Part shown: positions 39,012 through 47,817 of the stretch, piece by piece | How positions within the stretch are numbered: the first letter of the stretch is position 1 | Layout of the letters: each line of letters opens with the position of its first letter | DNA from: Epidermidibacterium keratini | GTDB lineage: Bacteria > Actinomycetota > Actinomycetes > Mycobacteriales > Antricoccaceae | Length of the DNA: 64,000 nucleotides | Reading direction: 5' to 3' | NCBI RefSeq assembly: GCF_009834025.1 | Contig: NZ_CP047156.1 | Coordinates: 1,116,001 to 1,180,000 of the forward strand | Notes under the pieces: model-generated | What the model was told of the DNA's origin: nothing | Seen by the model: the letters and a program-made list of their open reading frames with translations, nothing else | The model's database searches: none | Translations under genes and position numbers: made by a program

Positions 39012-39622
39012 CGCGTCCCGCTCCTCTCATCACCAGCGTCGTCGGCGGCCGCAAGCAACCGCTCGAGCAGAGGGTATCCGGCGTCCTCGACATCCACCGC
39101 TGCCGTGGCGAGCGCTTTGGAGACCGCTTGCGGCGAGATCGCGAGCGCCTGCGACGCGGCGCGCTGGGTGTCGTGCTCTCGCACCGCGTCGACGATCCGC
39201 CACTGGCTATCGGTGCGCCGCTCCAGCACGAGCCCGATCAACCGCACCAGCGCTTCGATCTCAGCGGCGTACGCCGGGCTCGATGCACTGCGGACGCTGA
39301 CCCGCACCGGTCCCGCGGTCTTCGCGGCCTCGACCGCCTCCCGCGCATCGACCAACGCCGGACCGCTCGCCTCGCGCACGGACCCTGGAAGCGGCCGGCG
39401 TACGGCGCCGATCCCCAGACCGGCTGACCACCCACCGTCGCGGATGACGATGTGCAGTGCGTCGATCACGGCAGCGGGCTCGCCTAGCAGCGCTTGGATC
39501 TCATCGCCGACGGTGCGTTCGAATCCGAGCTCTGCTGGGACCGCCGCGAGCTGGGTAAGAAGTTCGGGCACCGCGTCGGCGCCCGAGCGCGAGCGTCGCT
39601 GGTCGATCGTCAGCGCAAACAT
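39008..39622 (-). CDS. SatD-family protein with C-terminal HTH-like segment
   Basis: 204 residues from MFALTIDQRRSR, with GGAGG before the ATG. The start resembles the SatD opening (ALTIDQRRSRSGAD), followed by GDEIQALLGEPAAVIDALHI and RDGGWSAGLGIGAV. The C-terminal third has QRAASQALAISPQAVSKALA, which looks like a helix-turn-helix. It is probably a regulator of itself and the membrane gene downstream. The palindrome at 39650-39669 lies just upstream and could be its operator. Confidence 0.7.
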   Translation of the reverse strand: MFALTIDQRRSRSGADAVPELLTQLAAVPAELGFERTVGDEIQALLGEPAAVIDALHIVIRDGGWSAGLGIGAVRRPLPGSVREASGPALVDAREAVEAAKTAGPVRVSVRSASSPAYAAEIEALVRLIGLVLERRTDSQWRIVDAVREHDTQRAASQALAISPQAVSKALATAAVDVEDAGYPLLERLLAAADDAGDERSGTR

Positions 39623-39649
39623 GACCCTCCTTTCCAACAACCGTAAACG

Positions 39650-39669
39650 GTTGATAATCGGATATCAAC
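39650..39669. promoter_or_regulatory. Palindrome between the SatD-like gene and cobF
   Basis: GTTGATA (39650-39656) and TATCAAC (39663-39669) are perfect inverted arms around ATCGGA in an AT-rich patch. A third half-site, GTTGAT, lies at 39678-39683. Sits in the divergent spacer 39623-39734; candidate operator. Confidence 0.5.
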
Positions 39670-39734
39670 TTTTCACAGTTGATTGGGCCGGTGGGCCGGC
39701 CGGTGCACCCGATAGGAGCCGGTAGCCTCGCCTG

Positions 39735-40496
39735 GTGACTCGAACCCTCTTCGCCATCGGCATCGGCACCGGCGGGCTTCACCAGCTCACTCTCGAAGCC
39801 ATCGACGCGCTCGGGCAGCTCGATGCCGTCGTGGTCGCCGACAAAGGCGAAGAGAAGTCCGACCTTCTCGAGCTCCGTCGGCAGGTGCTCGAACGGCACG
39901 CGCCGCAGCATCCGACGGTCATCGAAGTCACCGACCCGACGCGCGGCGACGACGCGAGCCGAGACCGACCGGCCTACGAGGCAGCAGTGCGCGACTGGCA
40001 CGCGGCCCGGGTTGCGGCGTACGCCGAGCACCTCGCGGCGCTCCCCGACGATGCCACTGTCGGGTTCCTCGTCTGGGGAGATCCAGCGTTCTACGACTCG
40101 ACCTTGCGCATCATCGACGCGCTCGCCGAGCTGCTGCCGCTACAGGTGCGAGTGATCCCGGGAATCAGTGCGCCCCAGGCACTTGCGGCCGCACACGGCG
40201 TACCGCTCAACGCGATTGGCCGCTCGATCCACATCACGACCGGGCGCCGGCTCATCGCCGAATACTCCCCGCAGCTTGGCGATGTTGTCGTCATGCTCGA
40301 TGGGCACCTGCGCTGCCTCGAGCTGGCCGAGCGCTACGGCGACCTGCAGATCTACTGGGGCGCTTACCTTGGCGCGCCGCACGAGGAGCTTCTCGCCGGC
40401 CGGCTCGGCGACGTCGGCGACCAGCTGCGGCGCACGCGCGCTGCTCTTCGTGCGACGCACGGCTGGATCATGGACACCTACCTGCTGCGCGCCTAA
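39735..40496 (+). CDS. cobF: Precorrin-6A synthase (deacetylating) CobF
   Basis: 253 residues. The SAM-dependent methyltransferase of aerobic cobalamin synthesis: methylates precorrin-5 at C-1 with loss of acetate. Tetrapyrrole-methylase features: LFAIGIGTGGLHQLTLEAID, VGFLVWGDPAFYDSTLRII, VIPGISAPQALAAAHGVPLN. Its presence indicates the oxygen-dependent pathway. It lies about 9 kb from cobM-cobL and has no riboswitch of its own in the spacer. Confidence 0.92.
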   Translation: MTRTLFAIGIGTGGLHQLTLEAIDALGQLDAVVVADKGEEKSDLLELRRQVLERHAPQHPTVIEVTDPTRGDDASRDRPAYEAAVRDWHAARVAAYAEHLAALPDDATVGFLVWGDPAFYDSTLRIIDALAELLPLQVRVIPGISAPQALAAAHGVPLNAIGRSIHITTGRRLIAEYSPQLGDVVVMLDGHLRCLELAERYGDLQIYWGAYLGAPHEELLAGRLGDVGDQLRRTRAALRATHGWIMDTYLLRA

Positions 40497-40590
40497 GGCG
40501 TTCGGTGCTCGCGAAAACGTGGGCAAAATTCCGGACTCAATTCAGCAAAACTTCGCCCGACCAGTGCAGAAGTGAATAGAGTGAGATTTG

Positions 40591-40627
40591 GGAAGCAGCC
40601 CCCATGCCCGCCGGGCAGGTTGCTTCC
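40591..40627 (+). promoter_or_regulatory. Branched hairpin in leader of Asp23 operon
   Basis: GGAAGCA (40591-40597) pairs with TGCTTCC (40621-40627); an inner GCCC/GGGC stem (40606-40609, 40613-40616) sits inside. GGTGGTGGCCACC follows at 40659-40671. The 40497-40707 gap has no other gene; this may be the 5' untranslated region of the operon or the end of the cobF transcript. Confidence 0.4.
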
Positions 40628-40707
40628 TGCCCAGGTGGCCCTTCCGGGAGATCACCGGTGGTGGCCACCAGGAGCAATTGACCCACTACTTCGCGGAAGG
40701 AAAGCAC

Positions 40708-41211
40708 GTGACTGCTACCTCGAACCCCTCGAACTCATCGAACCAGAAGGACACCAAGCGGCCGGAGGGCGACGGCGCGGTATCGCGTCGTGAAGATGGC
40801 CGACTGGTCAACAAGAACGGCAAGATCTCCGTCGCCGACAACGTCGTGCAGAAGATCGCTGGCATGGCCACCCGCGAAGTACCCGGTGTACATGGCATGG
40901 GAAGCGGCGCCAGCCGCACCTTCGGCGCGATCCGCGAGCGCATCCCCGGCAGCAGCGGCCCGAACGTCTCGCAGGGCGTCTCGGTCGAGGTTGGCGAGAC
41001 GCAGGCCGCGGTCGATCTCGACATCGTCATCGAGTACGGCGTATCCATTGCCGATCTCGGCCAGGCGATCCAGCGCAACGTCAAGCAGGCCGTCGAGCGC
41101 ATGACCGGCCTTGAGGTCGTCGAGGTCAACGTCTCGGTCGATGATGTCTACCTGCCTCAGGAAGACAACAACAACGACAAGAACAACGAAGACGAGAAGC
41201 GGGTCTCGTAG
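40708..41211 (+). CDS. Asp23/Gls24 family envelope stress protein
   Basis: 167 residues from the GTG at 40708, with GGAAGGAAAG upstream. The disordered Ser/Asn-rich start is followed by the Asp23 core: GKISVADNVVQKIAGMATRE, VSVEVGETQAAVDLDIVIEY and GLEVVEVNVSVDDVYLPQED. In Firmicutes Asp23 is tethered to the membrane by AmaP and its loss triggers envelope stress. First gene of a seven-gene run ending in an AmaP-like gene. The stop shares a base with the next GTG. Confidence 0.9.
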   Translation: MTATSNPSNSSNQKDTKRPEGDGAVSRREDGRLVNKNGKISVADNVVQKIAGMATREVPGVHGMGSGASRTFGAIRERIPGSSGPNVSQGVSVEVGETQAAVDLDIVIEYGVSIADLGQAIQRNVKQAVERMTGLEVVEVNVSVDDVYLPQEDNNNDKNNEDEKRVS

Positions 41212-41636
41212 TGACTGAGCCCGTCGCTGCTGTGGTCGACGGCGTCGATGTTGACGCCGTCGCCGCAGCGGCGGTGGCGTGCGCGCACGTGCGCACGCTC
41301 GTCGCCAAGTCGGATGCCGACCAGGTCTCGACCTACACGCCCGGCCGAGTGATCGACGGCGTCCGGGTCGAGGACGATGCTGTGGTGCTGTCGGTGGAGA
41401 TTGCCTGGGACGCCTCGGCGGCCCAGGTCGCCGACGAGCTGGCTACCGCGGTCGCCGGGCTCATTGGCGACCGGCGGGTCGATGTCGTGATCGCCTCGGT
41501 GGCAGATCCCGGCCAGCCCGCCGACCTGCCGGAGCTTCCGGCGGCGAGCACGCCGGCGCAACCCACCATTTCGACTCCCCCGAACCGGCCAACCCCGCCG
41601 GCGAGCCCGACCCCACCGAGTACGCCAGACCGATGA
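41211..41636 (+). CDS. Asp23-like protein with Pro/Thr-rich tail
   Basis: 141 residues. A diverged Asp23-like domain (about 1-100; VIDGVRVEDDAVVLSVEIAW and DRRVDVVIASVAD) is followed by a low-complexity tail (PPNRPTPPASPTPPSTPDR). The assignment rests on secondary-structure resemblance and on the operon. GTG start overlapping the previous stop; its own stop overlaps the next ATG (ATGA). Confidence 0.65.
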   Translation: MTEPVAAVVDGVDVDAVAAAAVACAHVRTLVAKSDADQVSTYTPGRVIDGVRVEDDAVVLSVEIAWDASAAQVADELATAVAGLIGDRRVDVVIASVADPGQPADLPELPAASTPAQPTISTPPNRPTPPASPTPPSTPDR

Positions 41637-41881
41637 GCTCGCAGCTGCGGTCTGATGAGCGCGCTCGTCGGATCGCGTTCATCAAGGCGCACCACCCGGA
41701 CCGGGGCGGTGACCCGGCGTACTTCGTCGAAGGGCTCGCCGCCCTCGACGGCAACGCGCCTGCGAGTACCACCTCGCCGGTGCGGGTATCGGTACATCAT
41801 CGCCGCGGTCCGGTCCAGCAGATTATTGAGGCGCTACTGCGGCGCCTGCGCCCCCAGGCTCACCCACCGCGCGTGCGGTGA
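41633..41881 (+). CDS. 82-residue protein with J-domain HPD motif
   Basis: ATG at 41633 overlapping the previous stop. RRIAFIKAHHPDRGGDPAYF reads like helix II, the HPD tripeptide (HHPDRGGD) and helix III of a DnaJ J-domain, but the domain is cut to about 45 residues and helix IV is replaced by a basic tail (HHRRGPVQQIIEALLRRLRP). HPD is the DnaK-contacting motif in J-proteins. Inference: it may bring DnaK to the Asp23 complex at the membrane, or the likeness is coincidental. Confidence 0.65.
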   Translation: MSSQLRSDERARRIAFIKAHHPDRGGDPAYFVEGLAALDGNAPASTTSPVRVSVHHRRGPVQQIIEALLRRLRPQAHPPRVR

Positions 41882-41901
41882 GCAAGAAAGAGGAGACACA
41901 G

Positions 41902-42084
41902 ATGTCCATGACGCATGTAGGAACGTTGGTCGGCCTGGTCCTCGGGCTCGCCTTGGCGTTCGGGTCCTTCGGCCAGATGCTTATCGTCGCCCTCGGCGCC
42001 GCCCTCGGGTTCGGCGTCAGCAAGGTGCTGGCTGGGCAACTTGACCTGACCCCGTACATCGGCGGTCAGCGCACGAAGCGATGA
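41902..42084 (+). CDS. DUF2273-like small membrane protein
   Basis: 60 residues with two hydrophobic helices (VGTLVGLVLGLALAFGSFGQ and MLIVALGAALGFGVSKVLAG). DUF2273-type proteins regularly accompany Asp23/AmaP genes. The ATG at 41902 has AGGAGA ten bases upstream; a GTG at 41878 is a weaker alternative. Its stop overlaps the next ATG. Confidence 0.75.
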   Translation: MSMTHVGTLVGLVLGLALAFGSFGQMLIVALGAALGFGVSKVLAGQLDLTPYIGGQRTKR

Positions 42085-42512
42085 GCGCGCCGGTCGCTAC
42101 GCGGCCGGATGGGCACCTGATCGGGCATAACGAGCTCGGCACCATCAGCGTGAACCCGTCGGTCGTGAGCAAAGTTGCCTCACGCGCCAGCATCGACCTC
42201 CCCGAGGTCGGGGCCGCTCAGACACGCGTGTTGGGGCTCAGCGTGCCCGGCGCCGGGTTCATGGGAGGACGCGACACCGACCTCTCGGCCCTGCCGAAGG
42301 CCAGCGCCGATGTCAATGGCTCGGTCGCCTCGATCGACCTGCAGGTCGCGGTCCTGTGGCCGCACTCGGTCCGTGCGGTCTCTGAGAAGCTGCGCGCCCA
42401 GGTGATCGGTGAGGTCCAGCGCATCTGCAGTGTGGACGTCAGTGACGTGCAGATCGATGTCGTCGAGTTCGCCAGCACCATGGCGCGCCGTCCAGAACCC
42501 CGGGTGAGGTGA
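42081..42512 (+). CDS. Asp23/Gls24 family protein (third in operon)
   Basis: 143 residues. GTISVNPSVVSKVASRASID is the Asp23 opening, followed by DVNGSVASIDLQVAVLWPHS and VRAVSEKLRAQVIGEVQRIC. Ends in a short basic tail. ATG overlaps the preceding stop (ATGA). Several different Asp23 paralogues in one operon suggest a hetero-oligomeric layer. Confidence 0.85.
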   Translation: MSAPVATRPDGHLIGHNELGTISVNPSVVSKVASRASIDLPEVGAAQTRVLGLSVPGAGFMGGRDTDLSALPKASADVNGSVASIDLQVAVLWPHSVRAVSEKLRAQVIGEVQRICSVDVSDVQIDVVEFASTMARRPEPRVR

Positions 42513-42516
42513 ACAC

Positions 42517-43056
42517 ATGCGTATCGTCAACCGCATCCTCGGCCTGATCATCGCGGCCGCACTCGGCACCCTCGCCGTACTGGTCATCATCGAGGTCATC
42601 GCGTTCTACACCAACAACAAGACGCCCGCGCTGATCGACTACCGTCCGTGGCTGCAGTGGGCCGACTCCACCTCGTGGTCGGAGAAGGCTATTGCCATCG
42701 GCGGCATCATCGCCGCGGTGATCGGACTGATCTGGCTGTTCTTCGAGCTCAAGCCCGCCCGGATGAGCGCCGCGCAGGCCGAGTCGGTGACGCCCGGCGT
42801 CGAGACCTACTACACCCGCGGCGGCGTCGAGAACGCCGTGCGTTCGGCAGTGGATCGGGTCGATGGCGTACAGCGCGTGCGGGCCAAGGCGGGGCGCCGC
42901 AAGGTAACGGTCCTCGCGACCGCCGGTGCGCGCGAGGCCTCAGCGGCCAACCAGCTGCGACCGGCGGTGACCCAAGCGGCACAGGAGCGCGTCAACTCGC
43001 TCCAGCTGCTAAAGGCGCCCAAGGTCAAGGTCCGCATGCTGACGGCGAGGAAGTGA
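42517..43056 (+). CDS. DUF6286-type two-helix membrane protein of the Asp23 operon
   Basis: 179 residues: helices at about 5-30 (RILGLIIAAALGTLAVLVII) and 60-80 (IGGIIAAVIGLIWLFFEL), then a cytoplasmic AmaP-like domain (GGVENAVRSAVDRVDGVQRV). Domain name from memory of actinobacterial Asp23 operons. Probably one of two membrane anchors for the Asp23 proteins. Confidence 0.75.
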   Translation: MRIVNRILGLIIAAALGTLAVLVIIEVIAFYTNNKTPALIDYRPWLQWADSTSWSEKAIAIGGIIAAVIGLIWLFFELKPARMSAAQAESVTPGVETYYTRGGVENAVRSAVDRVDGVQRVRAKAGRRKVTVLATAGAREASAANQLRPAVTQAAQERVNSLQLLKAPKVKVRMLTARK

Positions 43057-43061
43057 TCGGA

Positions 43062-43637
43062 ATGCACGCAGACCGCACCAACCGCACCGTAAATATCCTG
43101 CTCGCTCTGATCCTGCTGGGCGGCGGCGTCGCCGTTGCACTACTGAGCTTCGGGGTCTTTGGCCAGCAGTCGGCAGACCGCAAGGTCACCGATAACGTCG
43201 TCTCGCAGTTCGTCGGCGATCAGGGCACCTGGTTCTGGCCGGTGGCCGCCGTCGTTGCACTGCTCGTGTTGCTGCTGTGCCTGCGGTGGATCATCGCGAT
43301 CCTCGCGAGCACGGACCGCGTCGGCGAGCTGATCGTCGGCGGCGACCGCTCGCACGGCCGCACCGTCCTGTCGACCGGCGCCGTCACCGATGCGCTCGTC
43401 ACCGAGGTGGAGGGCTACCGGGGAGTGTCGTCGGCATCGGCGCGCACCATCGGCAACGAAGCGCACCCGGAGATCGTGCTGCAGACGCGGCTCGACTCCA
43501 GCGCTGACATCGGCGATGTGCGCACCAAGATCGACTCCGAGGCCGCCGCGCACGTGCGCGAGGCGATGGACGATCCGCAGCTGCCGATCACCGTCGAGCT
43601 CAGCATGGACAACGACGCGGGTTCGCGAGTTCGCTAG
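43062..43637 (+). CDS. amaP: AmaP-like alkaline shock response membrane anchor
   Basis: 191 residues from the ATG at 43062, which has GAGGAA at a normal distance; the GTG at 43053 is too close to that site. Two helices (about 7-25 and 52-75) are followed by a cytoplasmic Asp23-binding-type domain ([20 protein letters not shown], then [17 protein letters not shown]). The last gene of the operon; its TAG overlaps the stop of the convergent cbiO in the sequence CTAG. Confidence 0.8.
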   Translation: MHADRTNRTVNILLALILLGGGVAVALLSFGVFGQQSADRKVTDNVVSQFVGDQGTWFWPVAAVVALLVLLLCLRWIIAILASTDRVGELIVGGDRSHGRTVLSTGAVTDALVTEVEGYRGVSSASARTIGNEAHPEIVLQTRLDSSADIGDVRTKIDSEAAAHVREAMDDPQLPITVELSMDNDAGSRVR

Positions 43638-44476
43638 GACTCAGCCCGCTCCGCACCTCTCGATGCCGCCTCCCGCAATCGCACCACCAGGGAGGCGGCA
43701 TCGGTGATTCCGCGGGTCGACACTCCGAGCTCGGCCGCGATGTCCAGGACGGTCGGCGTACGGAGCCTGGCGCGCGCGATGAGCTCTCGATTGCCTAGTA
43801 CGTCGGCAATCTCGCCCTGATACACCGCGCCGTCGACAACGACCGCACCGATGTGCGCCCACGACAACGCGAGGTCGACATCGTGAGTCGCAATGACCAC
43901 CGTCGTGTCCGCAGCCTCCAAGCGAGCCAGCGCTCCCAGCATCTCCTGCACGCCGGCCGGGTCGAGACCTGCCGTCGGTTCGTCCAGCAACACCAGGCAC
44001 GGTCGCATCGCGACCGCTCCGGCAATCGCGACCCGCTTGCGCTGACCAAACGACAGCTCGTGGATCGGGCGGTCGGCAAGGTCGCTCAGCGCCAGCAGCT
44101 CAAGCGCCTCACCGACTCGGGCGGCAACCTCGTCGGGTGGCAGGTCGAGGTTCATCGGGCCGAACGAGACATCGCGCGCGACGTCCGCGGCAAAGAGCTG
44201 GTCGTCGGGATCCTGCAAGACCAACTGCACAGTACGCCGATGCGCGCGCAGCCCAGATCTGCTGCGGCGTAAGGGAACTCCGTCAACCCGCACGTCGCCG
44301 GACTCGACCGGGAGCGCTCCGGACAGTGCCCGCAGCAAGGTCGTCTTGCCCGAACCGTTGGCTCCGAGCAGCGCCACGCGACCCCCGGCCGGGATGACGA
44401 TGTCGGCACCGTCGAGCACGCGCCGCCCGGGATAGCCGACGACAAGGCCATTACCACTCAGGCTCAGATGCCCCAT
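43634..44476 (-). CDS. cbiO: Cobalt ECF transporter ATPase CbiO
   Basis: 280 residues from [14 protein letters not shown] at 44476, overlapping cbiQ by 13 bases. Walker [18 protein letters not shown]-loop [20 protein letters not shown] (ECF type), signature [17 protein letters not shown], Walker [17 protein letters not shown]-loop ATHDVD. Drives CbiMNQ cobalt uptake. Single ATPase gene, so a homodimer is expected. Last gene of cbiMNQO. Confidence 0.95.
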   Translation of the reverse strand: MGHLSLSGNGLVVGYPGRRVLDGADIVIPAGGRVALLGANGSGKTTLLRALSGALPVESGDVRVDGVPLRRSRSGLRAHRRTVQLVLQDPDDQLFAADVARDVSFGPMNLDLPPDEVAARVGEALELLALSDLADRPIHELSFGQRKRVAIAGAVAMRPCLVLLDEPTAGLDPAGVQEMLGALARLEAADTTVVIATHDVDLALSWAHIGAVVVDGAVYQGEIADVLGNRELIARARLRTPTVLDIAAELGVSTRGITDAASLVVRLREAASRGAERAES

Positions 44477-45228
44477 TGCCCACCGCCCCACGCACCAAGA
44501 CCGGCCACCGCGACGATGACGAACGCGCTGAGGAGCACGAAGGGCATCGAGGTCGCCTGCGAGCGCGGCAATGTCGGCAACGTGCCGTCGTACCCGCGAC
44601 CGGCCAAACCCTCCTCGAGGCGGCGAGCGCGGTCCCAGGAGCGCACCAAGGTCGCGGCGGTGAGTCCGCCCGCACTGTGCACCGATCGCCGATATCCGCT
44701 GTATCCCAGGCGTGCGGCCTGGGCTTCGCGGATCTGGCGGGTGGAGACCAGCAGCGTAAACACCATCCGGTAGGTCACGCTCGCGACCTCCACGCACGCA
44801 GCCGGAACGCCGATCCGGCGCATCGATGCCAGCAGGTCACCCATCGGGGTGGTCGCTGCGAGCAGGTAGACCCCGAGCGTGCCGGCCAGCGCGCGTCCGG
44901 CGAGCACGACGGCGTCGTACACCGACTGCTCAGTGATTGCGAGTGACAGCCCATCGTCGAGCTGGACGGTGACGAGCACGGTGAGCGAGCCGATGGCGAT
45001 GAAGGCCAACGGCGCGCGCAGGCTTCGAGCGAGCAGTCGTGCCGGTACGCGCGCAACCATCAGCAGCGCCACGAGCGCGCAGACTCCGGCGAGCACGACA
45101 CCCGGCCACGGCGGGAGCACCACCGCGCACGCGACCAGCCCGAGCGCGAGGAGCAGCTTCTCGGCGACTGGGCGCGTTCGCCACGGTGATGCCCAGGCCG
45201 CCTCGTCGATTGCCAGTCGCCCACTCAC
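44464..45228 (-). CDS. cbiQ: Cobalt ECF transporter transmembrane protein CbiQ
   Basis: 254 residues from the GTG at 45228, which overlaps the cbiN stop. About five membrane helices. ECF T-component motifs: [20 protein letters not shown] and the coupling helices [18 protein letters not shown] and [19 protein letters not shown] (Ala-Arg-Gly type). Joins the ATPase to CbiM. Confidence 0.93.
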   Translation of the reverse strand: MSGRLAIDEAAWASPWRTRPVAEKLLLALGLVACAVVLPPWPGVVLAGVCALVALLMVARVPARLLARSLRAPLAFIAIGSLTVLVTVQLDDGLSLAITEQSVYDAVVLAGRALAGTLGVYLLAATTPMGDLLASMRRIGVPAACVEVASVTYRMVFTLLVSTRQIREAQAARLGYSGYRRSVHSAGGLTAATLVRSWDRARRLEEGLAGRGYDGTLPTLPRSQATSMPFVLLSAFVIVAVAGLGAWGGGQWGI

Positions 45229-45590
45229 CCGTCGGCTGCCTCTGGCTCTTCGGCATCGCGCAGCGCCGCAGCACGCCCCTCGTCGCGAGCCTGCTCGATC
45301 TTGCGGCGTGAGCGGAGCACCCCGACGGCGTACCCGACGACACCGGCGCCTATCGCGGCCTGGATCGCAAAGAGGCCCGACTCCAGCTCCGACGATGAGG
45401 GCGTGAACACGTTTTGCGCCCACGGCTGGTAGTCCGGGTTGGTTTGGTCGATGAGCTCGCTGGCTTTGCTGTCGGCACCGGCAAACCGTTCGTCGGCGGG
45501 GCCCGAGCGGGCCGAGCCGAGGAAGTACGCCGCACCGACGACGATGATGAGCGCGACAAACAGCAACAGGGTCGTCGTCCGCTTGCTCAT
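45225..45590 (-). CDS. cbiN: Cobalt ECF transporter component CbiN
   Basis: 121 residues: two helices ([20 protein letters not shown] and [20 protein letters not shown]) around an extracytoplasmic loop with [20 protein letters not shown]. The typical CbiN DxxA and NP-Y-PW motifs are recognisable in [12 protein letters not shown]. Its tail of ~25 charged residues is longer than usual. Loads metal into CbiM. Overlaps cbiM and cbiQ by four bases each. Confidence 0.93.
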   Translation of the reverse strand: MSKRTTTLLLFVALIIVVGAAYFLGSARSGPADERFAGADSKASELIDQTNPDYQPWAQNVFTPSSSELESGLFAIQAAIGAGVVGYAVGVLRSRRKIEQARDEGRAAALRDAEEPEAADG

Positions 45591-46273
45591 GACGTCGCCT
45601 CGGACGTGGTGGGCGCCTTGTCCTTGAGTACGCCGAGGCGCACCAGCTCCGGGCGGGCGACCTCGCGGAGCACCCGGATGACGATCACGCCGACGATACC
45701 TTCGGCGATCGCCAGCGGAATCTGGGTGATGGCAAAGACTCCGAGGAACTTGCCCAGTGCGCCGACTACACCGCTGGTGACGTCTGGGTGGGCAAGCGCG
45801 AGCTGGATGGCGGTCGTGACGTAGGTCGAGAGGTCAGCCAGGGCCATCGCCGCGAAGATCGCCGCCGACAGCCCGAAGCGACGCACCGCGCGGTAGGCGG
45901 CGTACCCCACCCAGGGACCGACGATGCCCATCGAAAACACGTTGGCCCCCAGCGTGCTCAGCCCACCGTGGGCGAGCAGCAAAGCCTGAAACAGCAGCAC
46001 AATCGTGGACATAAACGCCATGACCGGGGGTCTGAAGAGTACGGCGCCGAGGCCGGTCCCCGTCGGATGGCTCGACGAGCCGGTGAACGATGGCAGCTTG
46101 ATCGCCGACAGCACGAACGTGAACGCCCCTGCCGCGCCGAGAAGGATGGTCGCTTCGGGATTCTCGCGGCGTATCCGGACGACGGCGCGGGCGCCGTACA
46201 CGACGAACGGGGTGCTCGCGGCGGCCCAGGCGACGGCTTGCCCGACCGGCAGATACCCCTCGGCGATGTGCAT
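45587..46273 (-). CDS. cbiM: Cobalt ECF transporter substrate-capture protein CbiM
   Basis: 228 residues starting MHIAEGYLP, the N-terminal metal-binding sequence of CbiM (Met1, His2 and later His ligands). Other motifs: [20 protein letters not shown] and [20 protein letters not shown]. The ATG at 46273 is fixed by the mechanism, since the N-terminus binds cobalt; the frame is open further upstream. GAGGAG precedes it and a cobalamin riboswitch lies in the leader. Confidence 0.96.
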   Translation of the reverse strand: MHIAEGYLPVGQAVAWAAASTPFVVYGARAVVRIRRENPEATILLGAAGAFTFVLSAIKLPSFTGSSSHPTGTGLGAVLFRPPVMAFMSTIVLLFQALLLAHGGLSTLGANVFSMGIVGPWVGYAAYRAVRRFGLSAAIFAAMALADLSTYVTTAIQLALAHPDVTSGVVGALGKFLGVFAITQIPLAIAEGIVGVIVIRVLREVARPELVRLGVLKDKAPTTSEATS

Positions 46274-46317
46274 GTGACTCCTCGGATGGCGCGTCCCGGC
46301 AGGAACTCTCAGGCGAA

Positions 46318-46405
46318 GCGATGCCGGCGTATCTGACTCACCGCAGTGCGGCTCACAGTGGCGCGACCGTCCCGGACTTGCACCGGGTTCCGTCGGCATC
46401 GCGCG
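46318..46405 (-). promoter_or_regulatory. Cobalamin riboswitch upstream of cbiM
   Basis: On the minus strand the core reads GGAACCCGGTGCAAGTCCGG then GTCGCGCCACTGTGAGCC and the B12-box part TGAGTCAGATAC. P1 can form between plus-strand 46318-46329 and 46392-46405. Stem sequences between here and the ATG (46285-46317) are the likely expression platform acting on the GAGGAG ribosome site. Represses cobalt uptake when cobalamin is sufficient. Confidence 0.92.
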
Positions 46406-46464
46406 TGCCGTTGACCATACGCGCCGGGCGGCCCCTCGCCTAACCGCGGATCGCGCTGGGCCTG

Positions 46465-47793
46465 CTAGATCGCCGAGACGCCGATCTTGTTTTCGCGGAA
46501 GGCGTCGACAAACAACGCGTAATCCGTGTGCACCGTGTCGGCGTACTCGACGCCGAAGTCCTGCAGCCACGTGATGAACTCGCGCCGCCTGCCCCGCACC
46601 GATGCGACGATCGCGTCCTCGACCTGAAACTCGACGAGGTCCTGGTCGCTGTCCTCGTCGGAGGCGCAGTGGATCTTGGCGGTGGCGCGCCCGAGATAGT
46701 CGACCACTTCGGCAATGTCGTCGGGTTCGGTCAGGTTGTCCCAGTCCAGATCCACCTCGTAGGGCGAGACCTCCGAGACCACGAACCCGGTGCCGTCGAT
46801 CTCGGTGTAGCCCAACAACGGATCGGTATGCACCTGCAGCGCGCGCTGGCTGACCATCGTGCGATGCCCTTCGTTTTCGAAGTAGCTCTCCACCGTCTTG
46901 CGGTCGACGAAGCGGCTCAACGCCGGTACGTTCGCCTGCTTCATCGACAGCACCACGTCGTTATCGAGCGCCTGGTTATAGCCCTCCACCAGCAGGCTGT
47001 ACGCCGGAAGGCCGGCGCTGCCGATCCCGAACCCGCTGCGGCCGACGATGTCATGCAGCTCGTAGAACAGCGCGCGGTCGTAGCGCTTGTCTTCGGGAAT
47101 CGTGCCGAGGTAGCGCTCGAACGCACTCACCACCTTCGCGCGTTCTTTGGCACCGAGGCGGCGTACTCCCGGCCCGTCACGGAAGACGCGCTGGCCGTCC
47201 TGCTCCTCGGTCGCCTGCACCAGCAGGTCGGCGCGGCGCCGTGCGCGGGCGGCGCGCAACGCGTCGTTGACCGCGCCGGAGGTGTTGTCGATCCGAAGCG
47301 CGAAGTCCTCGTCGTTCTCGACATCGGCGTAGACGTCGACCTGCGCGAGGTAGGAGCGCACGTAACGACCGATCAGCCGCCGGATCTCGTGCTCCGGCAG
47401 GGCCTTTTGCCAGCCGACGAGCGCCAGCGAGGCGACGAAGCGCTGCAGGTCCCAGGTGAAGTTGCCGAGATAGGCCTCGTCGAAGTCGTTGACATCAAAG
47501 ACCATCAAGCCGCTGGAGTTGAGGTAGGTGCCGAAGTTCTCGACGTGCAGGTCGCCGTGGATCCAGATGCGTCGCGCCTCGGCGTTGGCAAACGGGTCCT
47601 CGCGCGTGGTCATGTCGGCGAAGAAGAGGGCGGCCGAGCCTCGGTAGAACGAGTGCGGGTCGGAGGCCATCTTGCGGAACTTGGTGCGGAAGGCCGCGGG
47701 TGCCTTGCGGATCAGCGGCGCGAACGCGTCGTCGAGAACCTTGACGATCTTCTTGCTGCGCGCCGTGTCGGCCTTGCTAAGCGTGCTCTGCAT
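46465..47793 (-). CDS. DUF2252 domain protein (kinase-like fold)
   Basis: 442 residues. Family blocks: [38 protein letters not shown] (HGDxHxxNFG, reminiscent of the catalytic loop of aminoglycoside-phosphotransferase folds) and [19 protein letters not shown]. The motifs suggest a phosphotransferase, but no substrate is known. Transcribed leftward toward the riboswitch, with a 60-base spacer. Preceded by a DHFR-like gene on the same strand (24-base gap). Confidence 0.9.
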   Translation of the reverse strand: MQSTLSKADTARSKKIVKVLDDAFAPLIRKAPAAFRTKFRKMASDPHSFYRGSAALFFADMTTREDPFANAEARRIWIHGDLHVENFGTYLNSSGLMVFDVNDFDEAYLGNFTWDLQRFVASLALVGWQKALPEHEIRRLIGRYVRSYLAQVDVYADVENDEDFALRIDNTSGAVNDALRAARARRRADLLVQATEEQDGQRVFRDGPGVRRLGAKERAKVVSAFERYLGTIPEDKRYDRALFYELHDIVGRSGFGIGSAGLPAYSLLVEGYNQALDNDVVLSMKQANVPALSRFVDRKTVESYFENEGHRTMVSQRALQVHTDPLLGYTEIDGTGFVVSEVSPYEVDLDWDNLTEPDDIAEVVDYLGRATAKIHCASDEDSDQDLVEFQVEDAIVASVRGRRREFITWLQDFGVEYADTVHTDYALFVDAFRENKIGVSAI

Positions 47794-47817
47794 CGCTTCA
47801 TCCTGGCCTATCGGCGG

